Shown: positions 28,584-36,868 of the stretch, piece after piece
Layout of the letters: the number at the start of each line of letters is the position of its first letter
Position numbering within the stretch: the first letter of the stretch is position 1
Notes under the pieces: generated by a model
The model's input: only the letters and a program-made list of their open reading frames with translations
Database searches by the model: none
Told to the model about the DNA's origin: nothing
Assembly (NCBI GenBank): GCA_019752335.1
Contig: JAIEMJ010000019.1
Span: 1-64,000, forward strand
Source of the DNA: Bryobacteraceae bacterium
GTDB taxonomy: Bacteria > Acidobacteriota > Terriglobia > Bryobacterales > Bryobacteraceae
Direction: 5' to 3'
DNA: 64,000 nt
Program-made: the position numbers and the translations under genes

Positions 28584-30554
28584 TCAAACCACCTTCGTCC
28601 GAACTCGTTGGACATTGACGGACTGCGGCGACGGATTCATATACGCCTGTCGCAGACCCGAGCGAGGATCCTTCTCGTACCATCTCGTGGGAAAGATGCG
28701 GCGGTTCTTCCATTTCCAATAGTGAACGAGCTGGAGCGGAATGCCGGACTCCTGCTCAAACAGAACTAGTTGAAGCTCGTTGTCACGTCGAAAGAAACCT
28801 GTTTTAAGATAGTTGTAGCTTAATAAGTCTTCTTGACTCGTAGAAGCGTTCTTACCTTTGGTTGCTCGTTTACCCAATGTATTGGCGATCGTTCTGATAT
28901 GCTCCGGATTTTGCTCACCGAAAAGTTGGATGGCCCGGCAGTTCCCAATAAAATTATTCCACGTCGCGGGATAGTGAGCCTGTAGCTGATCCAATCCTTG
29001 CAGAATGGGCCAAAGAGTCAACCCATATCCGGGCATAAGCGGCATAGCTCGGTCAATCGATTCTAACCGTCCCAAGCAATAGAACTCGTCAATAATGAAG
29101 AGAACTCTGTGTTCCGGCAATAAACGAATTTGCTCCATTTTGTGCGTGGCAGCGATGATCATGAGCGCAATAAATTTACTGAGTGGGCCAGCCAAACTGC
29201 TTCCTGTAAGACAGACATAAATAGTCGTAGGACGAAGCTTTAGATCGCCGAGTGAAAAATCTTGCCGAACTAGCGTCTTAGCCATACTATGGCGGTCCAA
29301 AAAGCTCGTTTGTTCATCCAGAAAGCCAAGCACACTACTCCTGGTTTCGGGGGCTAACCCGATCAAGCGTTCCGCGACTCTGGAAATATTACCGGCTAGG
29401 TGTGGACTCTGCGTCATTCCGAGAATAAGGGCATCGAAAGCGTCATCGTATGGTTTCGCTTGGGTTTCAGGCCATTCCTCGAATTCTTCCTCGAGGCAAG
29501 CCAACATTTCGGTGTCGCCCTGAGTGACCAATTTTCGAACGTAAATCAGGTTGGCTTTCTCAGGTTCCTCAATCAGGACGTGCGCCATCACTGCCGTCAA
29601 GAAATTACGTGCATGCGTCATGAAGAACGCACTATCGCCCGTTGTCATAGGGATCATCGCGGTAGCTAGATCATTCACTTTTCCCCAGACGTCGGGATCC
29701 GTCGGGTCCAGTTCGCCGAGCGGGTTCCAACTTGCCTTTTGCCTGTCGTGCCCCACCACAATGTCTTCAGGATCGATGATAAAGACATCCTGCCCCAAGT
29801 ATTCCGTGACTCTCTGCGAGCCGTGTCCGCGTCGGGCCGCCGTGATCTGCGCCAGTTCTCCCTTTGGATCGACTACCAGCACGGATCCAGGGTAGGTAAG
29901 AAGGTTAGGAATCACTGCCGCACTCCCTTTACCGGAACGAGCTCCCGCAATCGTTAGCATGTGCTTCTCGTCCTTCGGCCCGACTTGCACGCGAGGCGCC
30001 AAGCCCAGAATCGAGTGCTCCGCTACACTCCGTCCCATGAAGATACCCCCCGGTGCTCTCCCGAATCCAGTCGCCAGATCGAAAAGGGGCAGAAATTCTC
30101 CCTGCCCCTGTTGATGAAAGGGGAGAATCGCCCCGTAACCCCGGGGGAAGAGCCGAAACCCACGTGATCTTCGAAGAGCATGGTCCCAGATCAGCAACGC
30201 GATCAGGACGACGGCGGCACAATACTGGTACCACCGAGGAACCCACTCCGCGGGTTTATGGAATACAAGAACGACTACCAACACGAGGGTGAGGTACTGT
30301 GCACTCCTCTGCAGAATTGCAAACCATCGGCTGCCGATTCGGCGAATTGCTTGGCCCCAATCTAGCTTCTCGGCTGGATCGACCTGCCAGAGGACCTGGG
30401 TCGCGAACAAAAAAGCACCTAATATCGAAAAGTACTTCAGCCAAGGCCACCAGTCGGTCTCATCGTCCATTAACTGTTTCAGGCACCAGGAACCGGCAGC
30501 GGCGAGAAGCAGTTGGATCGCGAGTTGAATCGATAGCTTTAAAGTCGTGCTCAT
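28584..30554 (-). CDS. VirD4/TraG-like coupling ATPase
   Basis: A 656-residue membrane-anchored ATPase. Four hydrophobic segments lie in the first 125 residues. Walker A is AGARSGKGS at about 203-211, then NLLTYPGSVLVVDPKGEL (a TraG/VirD4 hallmark). Walker B is VLFIIDEFYCLGRLE, and NFIGNCRAIQLFG follows. In conjugation and type IV secretion such proteins pass DNA or protein substrates to the channel. Here there is no relaxase and no VirB gene. The gene lies 6 bp after the CsgG-like gene in an operon with vWA, phosphatase and kinase genes, so a role outside conjugation is likely. Confidence 0.9.
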   Translation of the reverse strand: MSTTLKLSIQLAIQLLLAAAGSWCLKQLMDDETDWWPWLKYFSILGAFLFATQVLWQVDPAEKLDWGQAIRRIGSRWFAILQRSAQYLTLVLVVVLVFHKPAEWVPRWYQYCAAVVLIALLIWDHALRRSRGFRLFPRGYGAILPFHQQGQGEFLPLFDLATGFGRAPGGIFMGRSVAEHSILGLAPRVQVGPKDEKHMLTIAGARSGKGSAAVIPNLLTYPGSVLVVDPKGELAQITAARRGHGSQRVTEYLGQDVFIIDPEDIVVGHDRQKASWNPLGELDPTDPDVWGKVNDLATAMIPMTTGDSAFFMTHARNFLTAVMAHVLIEEPEKANLIYVRKLVTQGDTEMLACLEEEFEEWPETQAKPYDDAFDALILGMTQSPHLAGNISRVAERLIGLAPETRSSVLGFLDEQTSFLDRHSMAKTLVRQDFSLGDLKLRPTTIYVCLTGSSLAGPLSKFIALMIIAATHKMEQIRLLPEHRVLFIIDEFYCLGRLESIDRAMPLMPGYGLTLWPILQGLDQLQAHYPATWNNFIGNCRAIQLFGEQNPEHIRTIANTLGKRATKGKNASTSQEDLLSYNYLKTGFFRRDNELQLVLFEQESGIPLQLVHYWKWKNRRIFPTRWYEKDPRSGLRQAYMNPSPQSVNVQRVRTKVV

Positions 30555-30560
30555 GCTGCT

Positions 30561-31508
30561 TCACTCCTTCACTTGGGGCGAAGCTATCTTCTTCACTGGA
30601 GCCGTAGGCCTGGCCGGTACAGGCTGGGCCACCGGCAACGCAGGTAGGCCTGATCGTTGGCGAACGGCATTCTGAACCTTCACCGGAATCTTACTCTTCG
30701 CGGCAGCAATCACCCAGGATGGGTCCTTTGGATTAATCGTAAAGTTCTCGTGCGTTTGGACGATCTCTACAATCTGCTCATCGAGCACGCCGGCTTTCAG
30801 CATATCGACCAGGACCTCGGTCGTCAGTGGCGCCACTGACGCTTTCGGCGCCACCGTCGCTTTCGGGACCTCGTCTTTTTCCACCGGCGGAGCTTTCGGG
30901 AACTTGTGGACTTGCTCGTTCAAGGCCTCCGCGGCTTTTTTTACGGCGGTCTGAGCGGCCTCACCCAATACAGACTCCTCAAAACCAGATCCAAACACCA
31001 TGTCTTGGTCTTTGCTAGTTGGAATGGACAATCCTTTGCGTTGGGATTCACCATCTCCTTCAGCCGCAAACAGAATCGTAGCCGTCGTAGTATCCACAAC
31101 CTGAACGGAGAGGGACAGTATCGCCTTCGTGACCTTGTAACCCAAATACTTACGCTCTTCCCTACCCAGCCTGGTGATCGAACCCATGATCACCGCCTGG
31201 ACGCCGACAATCCTACCGAGCTTTGCTGCCGTTGAGGAGTCGAACCGGGCCGCATTGCTCATGATCTGTTCCGTCATGATTTTGTCAAGGCGGGTGCGCT
31301 CAGAAACCGAGTACTTCTGTCCCTTCGTTAACGCCACCGCCAATTGATCCGCGAGGCCTTTTCCGAGGTCCTGATTGACACCCAAGAGCGCATCCGCCTT
31401 TGACTTGACGGTTCCGAAATCTAATGGCATCACGGCGACGCGAGGTAGATCCTGCGCTGTGGCGAGGTGGGCTAAAAACAATGTGTTCAGTAATAAAACT
31501 TGCTTCAT
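30561..31508 (-). CDS. CsgG-like periplasmic protein
   Basis: A 315-residue exported protein (signal MKQVLLLNTLFLAHLATAQ, no lipobox cysteine). Residues 25-200 match the CsgG/FlgO-type fold: RVAVMPLDFG, YSVSERTRLDKIM, GVQAVIMGSITRLGRE, and LSVQVVDTTTATILFAAEG. The C-terminal third is Pro/Ala/Lys-rich with a helical segment (VLVDMLKAGVLDEQIVEIV). CsgG itself forms an outer-membrane pore; without a lipid anchor, pore formation is not certain here. The start overlaps the kinase stop (ATGA), tying it to the phospho-signalling genes. Confidence 0.8.
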   Translation of the reverse strand: MKQVLLLNTLFLAHLATAQDLPRVAVMPLDFGTVKSKADALLGVNQDLGKGLADQLAVALTKGQKYSVSERTRLDKIMTEQIMSNAARFDSSTAAKLGRIVGVQAVIMGSITRLGREERKYLGYKVTKAILSLSVQVVDTTTATILFAAEGDGESQRKGLSIPTSKDQDMVFGSGFEESVLGEAAQTAVKKAAEALNEQVHKFPKAPPVEKDEVPKATVAPKASVAPLTTEVLVDMLKAGVLDEQIVEIVQTHENFTINPKDPSWVIAAAKSKIPVKVQNAVRQRSGLPALPVAQPVPARPTAPVKKIASPQVKE

Positions 31509-33403
31509 GGCAACCTACTTCTCTGGATGTTTAGGAACTTCTCTAACGTTTCGATGGCGCGCTCCGCCGTGTCGAGTGCTTGCACTGCCGCCGGCGCACG
31601 TCCAGCGGTAACGGACTTTGCCGCGACGTTCAGCGACTGTTTCATCAGGATGTCCGCAGCCGCCATATCTGGACTTAGCCCTCCAAACTTTTCCATCGCC
31701 GCCCGGTTACTTTCGAGGATCGGTTCGATGACTTGAGCCCGACGGAGCAGCGAATTGAGCCGACTCGCAACTCCGTCGGGGACCTCCGACAGCTGAGGGG
31801 GCCTTGAGGGCTCCAAAGGTTTGAAGGTCTCAAGTGCGCTGATCGCGTCTTCGGCTTCACGCAGATAGTTGCGAGCTTCGGAAATACTGCTGCGCCGAAT
31901 CGCTCCTCTCGCGTTCGCGATAGACACTAGCGCTGTTCGATACCAATCTTCGGATCGCACCTCGTGTCTTCTGGCCTCTGCAAGTTGCAAGCGCTTTTCG
32001 ATGTCCGCCATCAATTGCTCAACATCCTGAACTGCCGCCGTGTTGTCCCGTGGTGGCGGTGTGATTACTTCAATGGGAGGAATAGGCGGGCGAGGGGTAA
32101 TTGTGTCTACAGGCGGCGGTACAGGAACCGGCGGCGGTACAGGGACAGGCGGTACTACAGGAACCGGAGGCGGTACAGGAACAGGATTCGGTCCCCCGTC
32201 AAGGAACCAGCCAGCCATGGCTGCGCACAACCAACACATGAAAAACAGACCGATCAGAAACAGCCAAAGAGGCAACCTCGGCTGCGGAGGAAAGCTGTTG
32301 GGCCCCGCCGAATTCTGAGGTGCAATCGGAGACTCCTGCGAATTCGGAAGTTCTGCAACCCCAGGGTCGGAGACTTGAATCGGGCCACTCCAAACCTTCG
32401 GCGGCGAACACCAGGGACATCCCTTGCCGTAACCCCAATGAGCGGCATTACTTGGACATTGTACCATCTTAAGAGAAAGGTTCCGCAAGTGCTCTCGCCA
32501 TTCCGTTGACGTCGGTCGGTCATCCGGCGGGCCGATAAAAGCGCGGCGAAATAGCTGAACCGTTTCATCCGCAAAGTGTCCCAAGTGCGTTCCGTTGGGG
32601 GGGGTCAATCCGCTGGTTGGGTCCAAAAAGAAGGCGCGCCCGGCAACGCGTTCTCTCAGATTACTCGGCAAGGTCGTCGACTTTCCTCCCGACGGATGCC
32701 GCCCATTATCCAGCAGCAGATAAAGGACCACCGCGAGGGCAAAGCGGTCCTGCGCCGAATCCACCAGTGCCCCGGTAACGTTTTTATGAAACTCTGGCGC
32801 CAAGAAGTCTGGCGTCACGCCAGTCGCCGGGTATACCGTCCCGCGAGCGCGGATGCAAAAACCATCACAATCAATCAAACAGACGAATCCGCCCGCTCGG
32901 TAAGCGAGAACATTTTGTGGTTTAAAGTCGACCACCAGATGTCCCGCCTGATTCACATACTCCGTTACGGCGGCCAAATTCGCCGCCAGATAGAGACGGA
33001 CACGATCAGACTGGCTCAGGCCATTTCTTTGACGCGATCCTGAGTTGTTCCAGGCATGCAGTTCGGTCGTACCGGCTTTATCCAGCAGGCGCATACTGAA
33101 GCCAACGAAATCACCGTCGGGACTGAACAGCAACTCCTGCGGCCAGGCGATCTGGACGAAGTCGGTGCCATCACTCTGCCTTTGCGATTGAAGTGCCGGT
33201 GCGTTCTCGATCATCGCCCGAATTTTCTCGTGCTTCTTCGCATCAGGTTTGAGAAAGATCTTCAACACATAATCTGGACGAGTTGCATCGCGAAAGATAT
33301 GTCCCTCACCACCCTGATCACTGATGAGGGCGCCGACGCTGGTCTGGTTTCGCCCCATTGCGCCCTCGACAATCAGTTGCTTCCCGACGGCCGGCGCACT
33401 CAT
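31505..33403 (-). CDS. Membrane-anchored Ser/Thr kinase of TerY-P type
   Basis: 632 residues from the ATG at 33403, which overlaps the phosphatase stop. The kinase domain is divergent but complete: loop GGEGHIFR, YVLKIF lysine, VVDFKPQNVL (catalytic Asp kept, HRD His lost), LIDCDGF as the metal motif, and DFLAPEF. After it comes a zinc-ribbon-like motif (CPSNAAHWGYGKGCPWC), a membrane helix (LWLFLIGLFFMCWLCAA), a Pro/Val-rich stalk, and a coiled-coil region (EQLMADIEKRLQLAEA). The kinase-ribbon layout is as in TerY-P triads (vWA, PP2C, kinase). The periplasmic stalk and coil suggest contact with the CsgG-like protein encoded next. Confidence 0.87.
   Translation of the reverse strand: MSAPAVGKQLIVEGAMGRNQTSVGALISDQGGEGHIFRDATRPDYVLKIFLKPDAKKHEKIRAMIENAPALQSQRQSDGTDFVQIAWPQELLFSPDGDFVGFSMRLLDKAGTTELHAWNNSGSRQRNGLSQSDRVRLYLAANLAAVTEYVNQAGHLVVDFKPQNVLAYRAGGFVCLIDCDGFCIRARGTVYPATGVTPDFLAPEFHKNVTGALVDSAQDRFALAVVLYLLLDNGRHPSGGKSTTLPSNLRERVAGRAFFLDPTSGLTPPNGTHLGHFADETVQLFRRAFIGPPDDRPTSTEWREHLRNLSLKMVQCPSNAAHWGYGKGCPWCSPPKVWSGPIQVSDPGVAELPNSQESPIAPQNSAGPNSFPPQPRLPLWLFLIGLFFMCWLCAAMAGWFLDGGPNPVPVPPPVPVVPPVPVPPPVPVPPPVDTITPRPPIPPIEVITPPPRDNTAAVQDVEQLMADIEKRLQLAEARRHEVRSEDWYRTALVSIANARGAIRRSSISEARNYLREAEDAISALETFKPLEPSRPPQLSEVPDGVASRLNSLLRRAQVIEPILESNRAAMEKFGGLSPDMAAADILMKQSLNVAAKSVTAGRAPAAVQALDTAERAIETLEKFLNIQRSRLP
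32110..32190 (+). repeat. Short tandem repeat encoding the Pro/Val stalk
   Basis: Degenerate repeats of GGCGGTACAGGAACCG and close variants. On the coding (minus) strand they give repeated PVPVPPP units in the kinase. The run is in frame and could expand or contract without breaking the gene. Confidence 0.75.
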
Positions 33404-34641
33404 TTGGATCCATCCTCGTCGCTTGTGACGGGCGGTAGCGCGGGCTGGCTGAGCGAGTTGGCGCGATATTGCCAATCCTGCGCCTCGGCTTTGCGACCCT
33501 GCTTCCCAAAATCAGCGCTGAGCTTGCGAGCGCTTTCGCTGAGTGCCCTTATTTCTTCCGTTAACCGAGAAGCGCGCGCATCCACCTCATCGCCCTGTAG
33601 GATTGGCTTTTGAAGGGCACGCTGGAACAAATCAATGCTGCGGTCTTTAAGCTGAGACGGCCATTGCGGCATGGTCAACCGCACGACCACAAGGCAGGTG
33701 AGCGCCAATAGGGCTACGACGCCCTGGATGATACGGCGGAGTACCACGTCGATTTCCCCGTGGACGGGTGGCTGTTTATCTTGGGCAATCCCGGGGACCT
33801 CAATATCCGGGGCCACTTTGCCCAGTGGCCTCGCCCACAGCAGAGTCTTGTCGTCGGAGACGGCTTGCTGGGCTGTATCGCGGTCTAGCAAGCGAAACAG
33901 CGCGGAGACACCCTCCTCGATGGGATTTTCTTCCAGAAACTCCGCCACCGGCGCCGTAAAACCCGAGTTGATGGTTCGTCTATCAAAAGCTAGTGGCGTC
34001 ACACCATCGGTCATCAGGAGAATGTAGTCGAACGGACCTAAAGGGGTCCGCACCAGTGAGTCGCGCCAATTGTCATCGGTCAGAAAGTAAGTCTCATTTA
34101 CATATTCGCTGGGTGTTCCCAATGAGATTTCTGCACCTGGACCGGCGGCACGGGCGGCGATCACTCCTCCATCACCCACGTGAAAGACGGTGCCGCGCAC
34201 TCCGTTCGTCAGCACGCCCACCACGGTGGTGGACAGTGCGGCGATCGGAACACGGAGCCGCTTCGCCTCGGCCGCCAGGCAATCGTGAGCCGCGACGAGC
34301 GCCTCATCGGTGAAGGCGATGAGGTCAAGGTCAGTAAGTTCCGGCTCAGCAACATGTGCCAACTGCGAAGAAATCCTTTGCATCAGCGTACGGGCCGCCA
34401 ACGCCGCACCAATCGCTCCGTGAACTGCGCTGCCGGCGCCATCGCAGACAACAGCTACTAGCCAATCGCCCTCTGTCGTGGCCGCAGCTGCGTCGTCGCA
34501 ACCTGAGGCGCTTGCCCGGTGGGACGGACCCGTCACCGACGCTGCCCCGACTTTCCAGTGGTCCGACTCGAATCCTTGGGCAGACTCGCCCCCATAGGCG
34601 AAACGCTTCCGCCTCGATAACTGCTCTGTGGGTTCGCCCAT
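33400..34641 (-). CDS. PP2C-type phosphatase with C-terminal membrane anchor
   Basis: A 413-residue protein. Metal-binding motifs of PP2C phosphatases are visible: VVCDGAGSAVHGA, VFHVGDGGVIA, ILLMTDGV, and VSDDKTLLWA. A membrane helix follows at about 300-320 (GVVALLALTCLVVVRL), then a coiled-coil tail (LTEEIRALSESARKLSADF). It presumably reverses phosphorylation by the kinase encoded next, with which its stop overlaps. It starts 5 bp after the vWA gene. The order vWA-PP2C-kinase is the TerY-P triad order. Confidence 0.88.
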   Translation of the reverse strand: MGEPTEQLSRRKRFAYGGESAQGFESDHWKVGAASVTGPSHRASASGCDDAAAATTEGDWLVAVVCDGAGSAVHGAIGAALAARTLMQRISSQLAHVAEPELTDLDLIAFTDEALVAAHDCLAAEAKRLRVPIAALSTTVVGVLTNGVRGTVFHVGDGGVIAARAAGPGAEISLGTPSEYVNETYFLTDDNWRDSLVRTPLGPFDYILLMTDGVTPLAFDRRTINSGFTAPVAEFLEENPIEEGVSALFRLLDRDTAQQAVSDDKTLLWARPLGKVAPDIEVPGIAQDKQPPVHGEIDVVLRRIIQGVVALLALTCLVVVRLTMPQWPSQLKDRSIDLFQRALQKPILQGDEVDARASRLTEEIRALSESARKLSADFGKQGRKAEAQDWQYRANSLSQPALPPVTSDEDGSK

Positions 34642-34646
34642 GGCGT

Positions 34647-35336
34647 CTAAACCTCCAGGTCCACCATGTCCCCCGGCGCTTGCACTTGGAGTTTATCGCC
34701 CGGCCCGCTCATACTGACGGCGGTTAGGGTCTTACCGAGCCAATGGAAAAATCGCCGGAAATCAGCATCCGCTCCGAGAGAATAAACTTTCATGTCCTTC
34801 CGGGCGAATCGACGGAGAGCGGTCCCATCGGCATCCGGCGGGATTGCAATCGGCCAGACATCCGCCCGCTTCGCCTCACATGCACGTCGAGATTCGTCCG
34901 CCGCAGCCTCCCAATTCTCATCGTTTGGACCGCCGTCCGAAAGAAGAAAGATCCACGGGCGTGTATACGTGATTCCCGCTTTATCAAGCTCTTTACGAAA
35001 TTCCTCCACAGCATGGTGGGCCAATTTCATCGCCTCCCCCATCGCTGTCATCCCCCCTGCTTCCAGCATGGGAGCCTGGAACTCATCGGCGGACATCCAG
35101 TAACCGCCCAGGTAGTCGGCCTCGCTTCCGAAACCAACCACGAGAATAGCAACCCGTTGGCGAAGTGTCTCAGTAGACTTTACAATCTGCTCAAATTCCT
35201 TTAGTGCATCATTCAACCGATCAATTCGGCCGTATTCCGCCATGGACGCCGATGTGTCGAGAACTAAAACACATGGGGAGCGTTGGGCGTGATTGTTTTG
35301 GATATCAGCTTCAATTTCTCGTCGAGAAGGTTTCAT
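34647..35336 (-). CDS. vWA domain protein, TerY-like
   Basis: A 229-residue soluble protein that is essentially one von Willebrand factor A domain. The metal-ion-dependent adhesion site is complete: LVLDTSASM (DxSxS), the Thr in GGMTAMGEA, and the Asp in FLLSDGGPND. Such proteins form the substrate or scaffold of TerY-P triads and were first linked to tellurite-resistance loci. No other Ter proteins (TerB, TerD) are visible here. Confidence 0.9.
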   Translation of the reverse strand: MKPSRREIEADIQNNHAQRSPCVLVLDTSASMAEYGRIDRLNDALKEFEQIVKSTETLRQRVAILVVGFGSEADYLGGYWMSADEFQAPMLEAGGMTAMGEAMKLAHHAVEEFRKELDKAGITYTRPWIFLLSDGGPNDENWEAAADESRRACEAKRADVWPIAIPPDADGTALRRFARKDMKVYSLGADADFRRFFHWLGKTLTAVSMSGPGDKLQVQAPGDMVDLEV

Positions 35337-35414
35337 TTAGCTCACTCCTGAATTTTTGCGAACAGACTCGCTGGACAAACACTGGACCGACGCCTAACAA
35401 GAGCATCGCGCCGT

Positions 35415-36059
35415 CTAAATTGTCTTCGAAGGCGCTTTCACTCTCACAGCCTTGTTCACCGACACTGAAGCGCCCTTCGCGGCCTTGGCTCTCACTTTTT
35501 GGGCACGGAGACGTTTGGCCGATGCCGCTGGGGTTTGCGCTTTCGGCTGTGTGGGGCTGGAAACAGCTGGGGCACTCGCCGGTCGGGAGAGAGTCTTCGG
35601 CGAGGGATTTTTTACCGCAACGTTGAACCCCCTGGTCGCAGCAGTGGGCTTTGGGGGTGTCGCAGCAGCGGGGGGCGTCGACGGCTTGCCCGCACCGCGG
35701 AAAGTGGTCGCCAAGGGTTTCGTTGCGGCTCGTTTGAACGCACCGGTAGCGGCAGTGGGCTTTTGGCGTGTCGGAACGCTCGGTGCCGTCGTCGGTTTCG
35801 CCGCAGCGTGGAAAGTAGTCGCCAAGGGTTTCGTTCCAGCTTGATTAAACGCCCCAGTTGCCGTGGTCGGCTTCTTCGGTTTCGAAATGGCGGTTTGCTT
35901 GGACTGTGCCGCCAATGCGCTGATGTTGGCGCTGGCAATGGATGTCCCCAAACCGGGCGGATTCATGTGCAACGCCGGCTTAGGTTGAGCTTTGCTCCGC
36001 AGTTGCGACAGCTTCTCGGCCGGGGCGAGCTTTTTCCCCAGCGGTGGTTGGTTGGCCAT
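35415..36059 (-). CDS. Pro/Ala/Lys-rich repeat protein with N-terminal PAEKL motif
   Basis: A 214-residue low-complexity basic protein starting at 36059 (MANQPPLGKKL). Residues 13-22 read PAEKLSQLRS, a motif shared with the two proteins encoded divergently at 39175 and 39719. Residues 63-173 are three repeats with an exact 37-residue spacing (starts at 63, 100 and 137), each with KPT-ATGAF or a variant. The C-terminus is strongly basic (RLRAQKVRAKAAKGA ... KAVRVKAPSK). I do not recognise a family. It precedes the vWA gene by 78 bp. The basic tail would fit a type IV-type substrate or a nucleic-acid binder; both are inference. Confidence 0.75.
   Translation of the reverse strand: MANQPPLGKKLAPAEKLSQLRSKAQPKPALHMNPPGLGTSIASANISALAAQSKQTAISKPKKPTTATGAFNQAGTKPLATTFHAAAKPTTAPSVPTRQKPTAATGAFKRAATKPLATTFRGAGKPSTPPAAATPPKPTAATRGFNVAVKNPSPKTLSRPASAPAVSSPTQPKAQTPAASAKRLRAQKVRAKAAKGASVSVNKAVRVKAPSKTI
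35541..35873 (-). repeat. Three 37-codon tandem repeats
   Basis: Internal repeat of the Pro/Ala/Lys-rich gene, period 111 bp. Units 1 and 2 share KPLATTF and the KPT-ATGAF start; unit 3 has diverged after its first residues. On the plus strand the sequence GTCGCCAAGGGTTTCGTT recurs near 35708 and 35818. Confidence 0.8.
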
Positions 36060-36274
36060 GGTAACTCTCTTTCGATCAAATGCGGTCGCACGAAACCACA
36101 TCCGAATTTACTCACTACCAAAGAGAGCGATTGAGGTCCAAGGTTTTAAGAAAAAAGTCCAGCGTTTTTCAAACATCTGACTTAGCCCAATACAATAGGG
36201 ACGCTCTCGTCGCGGTACCGGTTCTTCAGCATAGGCCCGCCGGAGCTTGCTAGCTGCGCGGTTCAGCGATCAGC

Positions 36275-36754
36275 CTAGCCGTCAGAGGACGGGCGACCCT
36301 TGGCGAGAGACAGATCTGTGCCAACTTGTTCCTTTTGCCTTTTGGATTCGCGATAAGTCTCCACAGCATAAAACGACAACACGATTGCCAGAATCCACCA
36401 AGTACTGTACCCTAGGAGGTAACTCCAAACGGACACGGAATACGGTGGAAGGGGGTTCGGCAGCAGACCGTCCGTCTGAAAACGAGTAAGCGTCTCTCCT
36501 GTAGGCATTGCGTAATACGAGGAGTATTCTCCCTCGACGCCTAGTACGTAGCCTTCGTCATTCAAGTACAGGCCAGCCCCGAAATACTGGATGCGCGTCT
36601 TGTACCCCAGGAACAGCTGTTTACCCTCCTTGTCCTTGAGAGAAATATCAACAATCTTATGGATTGTCTCTTCATGACCGTACGCAAACTTGCCGGCGGT
36701 GGCTTTGCCACAGGCAGCGACTAGCACTAAGGCGGCACAAATCAATATTCGCAT
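36275..36754 (-). CDS. Lipoprotein-like protein with C-terminal membrane helix
   Basis: A 159-residue protein from the ATG at 36754, preceded by AAGTGAGG (a GTG 12 bp upstream is possible). The N-terminus MRILICAALVLVAACGKA fits a lipobox (VAAC). A beta-rich middle (LFLGYKTRIQYFGAGLYL) is followed by a hydrophobic helix (STWWILAIVLSFYAV) and a charged tail. Having both a lipobox and a second membrane segment is unusual. The family is unknown. It lies 114 bp after the WD40 gene in the same direction. Confidence 0.7.
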   Translation of the reverse strand: MRILICAALVLVAACGKATAGKFAYGHEETIHKIVDISLKDKEGKQLFLGYKTRIQYFGAGLYLNDEGYVLGVEGEYSSYYAMPTGETLTRFQTDGLLPNPLPPYSVSVWSYLLGYSTWWILAIVLSFYAVETYRESKRQKEQVGTDLSLAKGRPSSDG

Positions 36755-36868
36755 CGACAACCTCACTTTCCGAATCGAGCATTTCAGCCCCTTCCCCGCC
36801 CATCGTCCGTCTCGTCCAACCGGGTTGAGGATCTGGGATATCCAAGTCGTTCTCCATTGCCATCTTTC

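Noticed and set aside
30358-30378. PAEKL also occurs near residue 60 of the VirD4-like protein (DPAEKLDW)
   Set aside because: It lies between membrane segments, lacks the flanking Lys/Pro-rich context and is probably chance.
28584-30554. Integrated conjugative element, on the basis of the VirD4/TraG-like gene
   Set aside because: No relaxase, VirB genes, integrase or attachment-site repeats are visible, and the neighbours are vWA, phosphatase and kinase genes.
32100-32200. CRISPR-like short repeats
   Set aside because: Repeats are degenerate, have no spacers and encode an in-frame Pro/Val stretch of the kinase.
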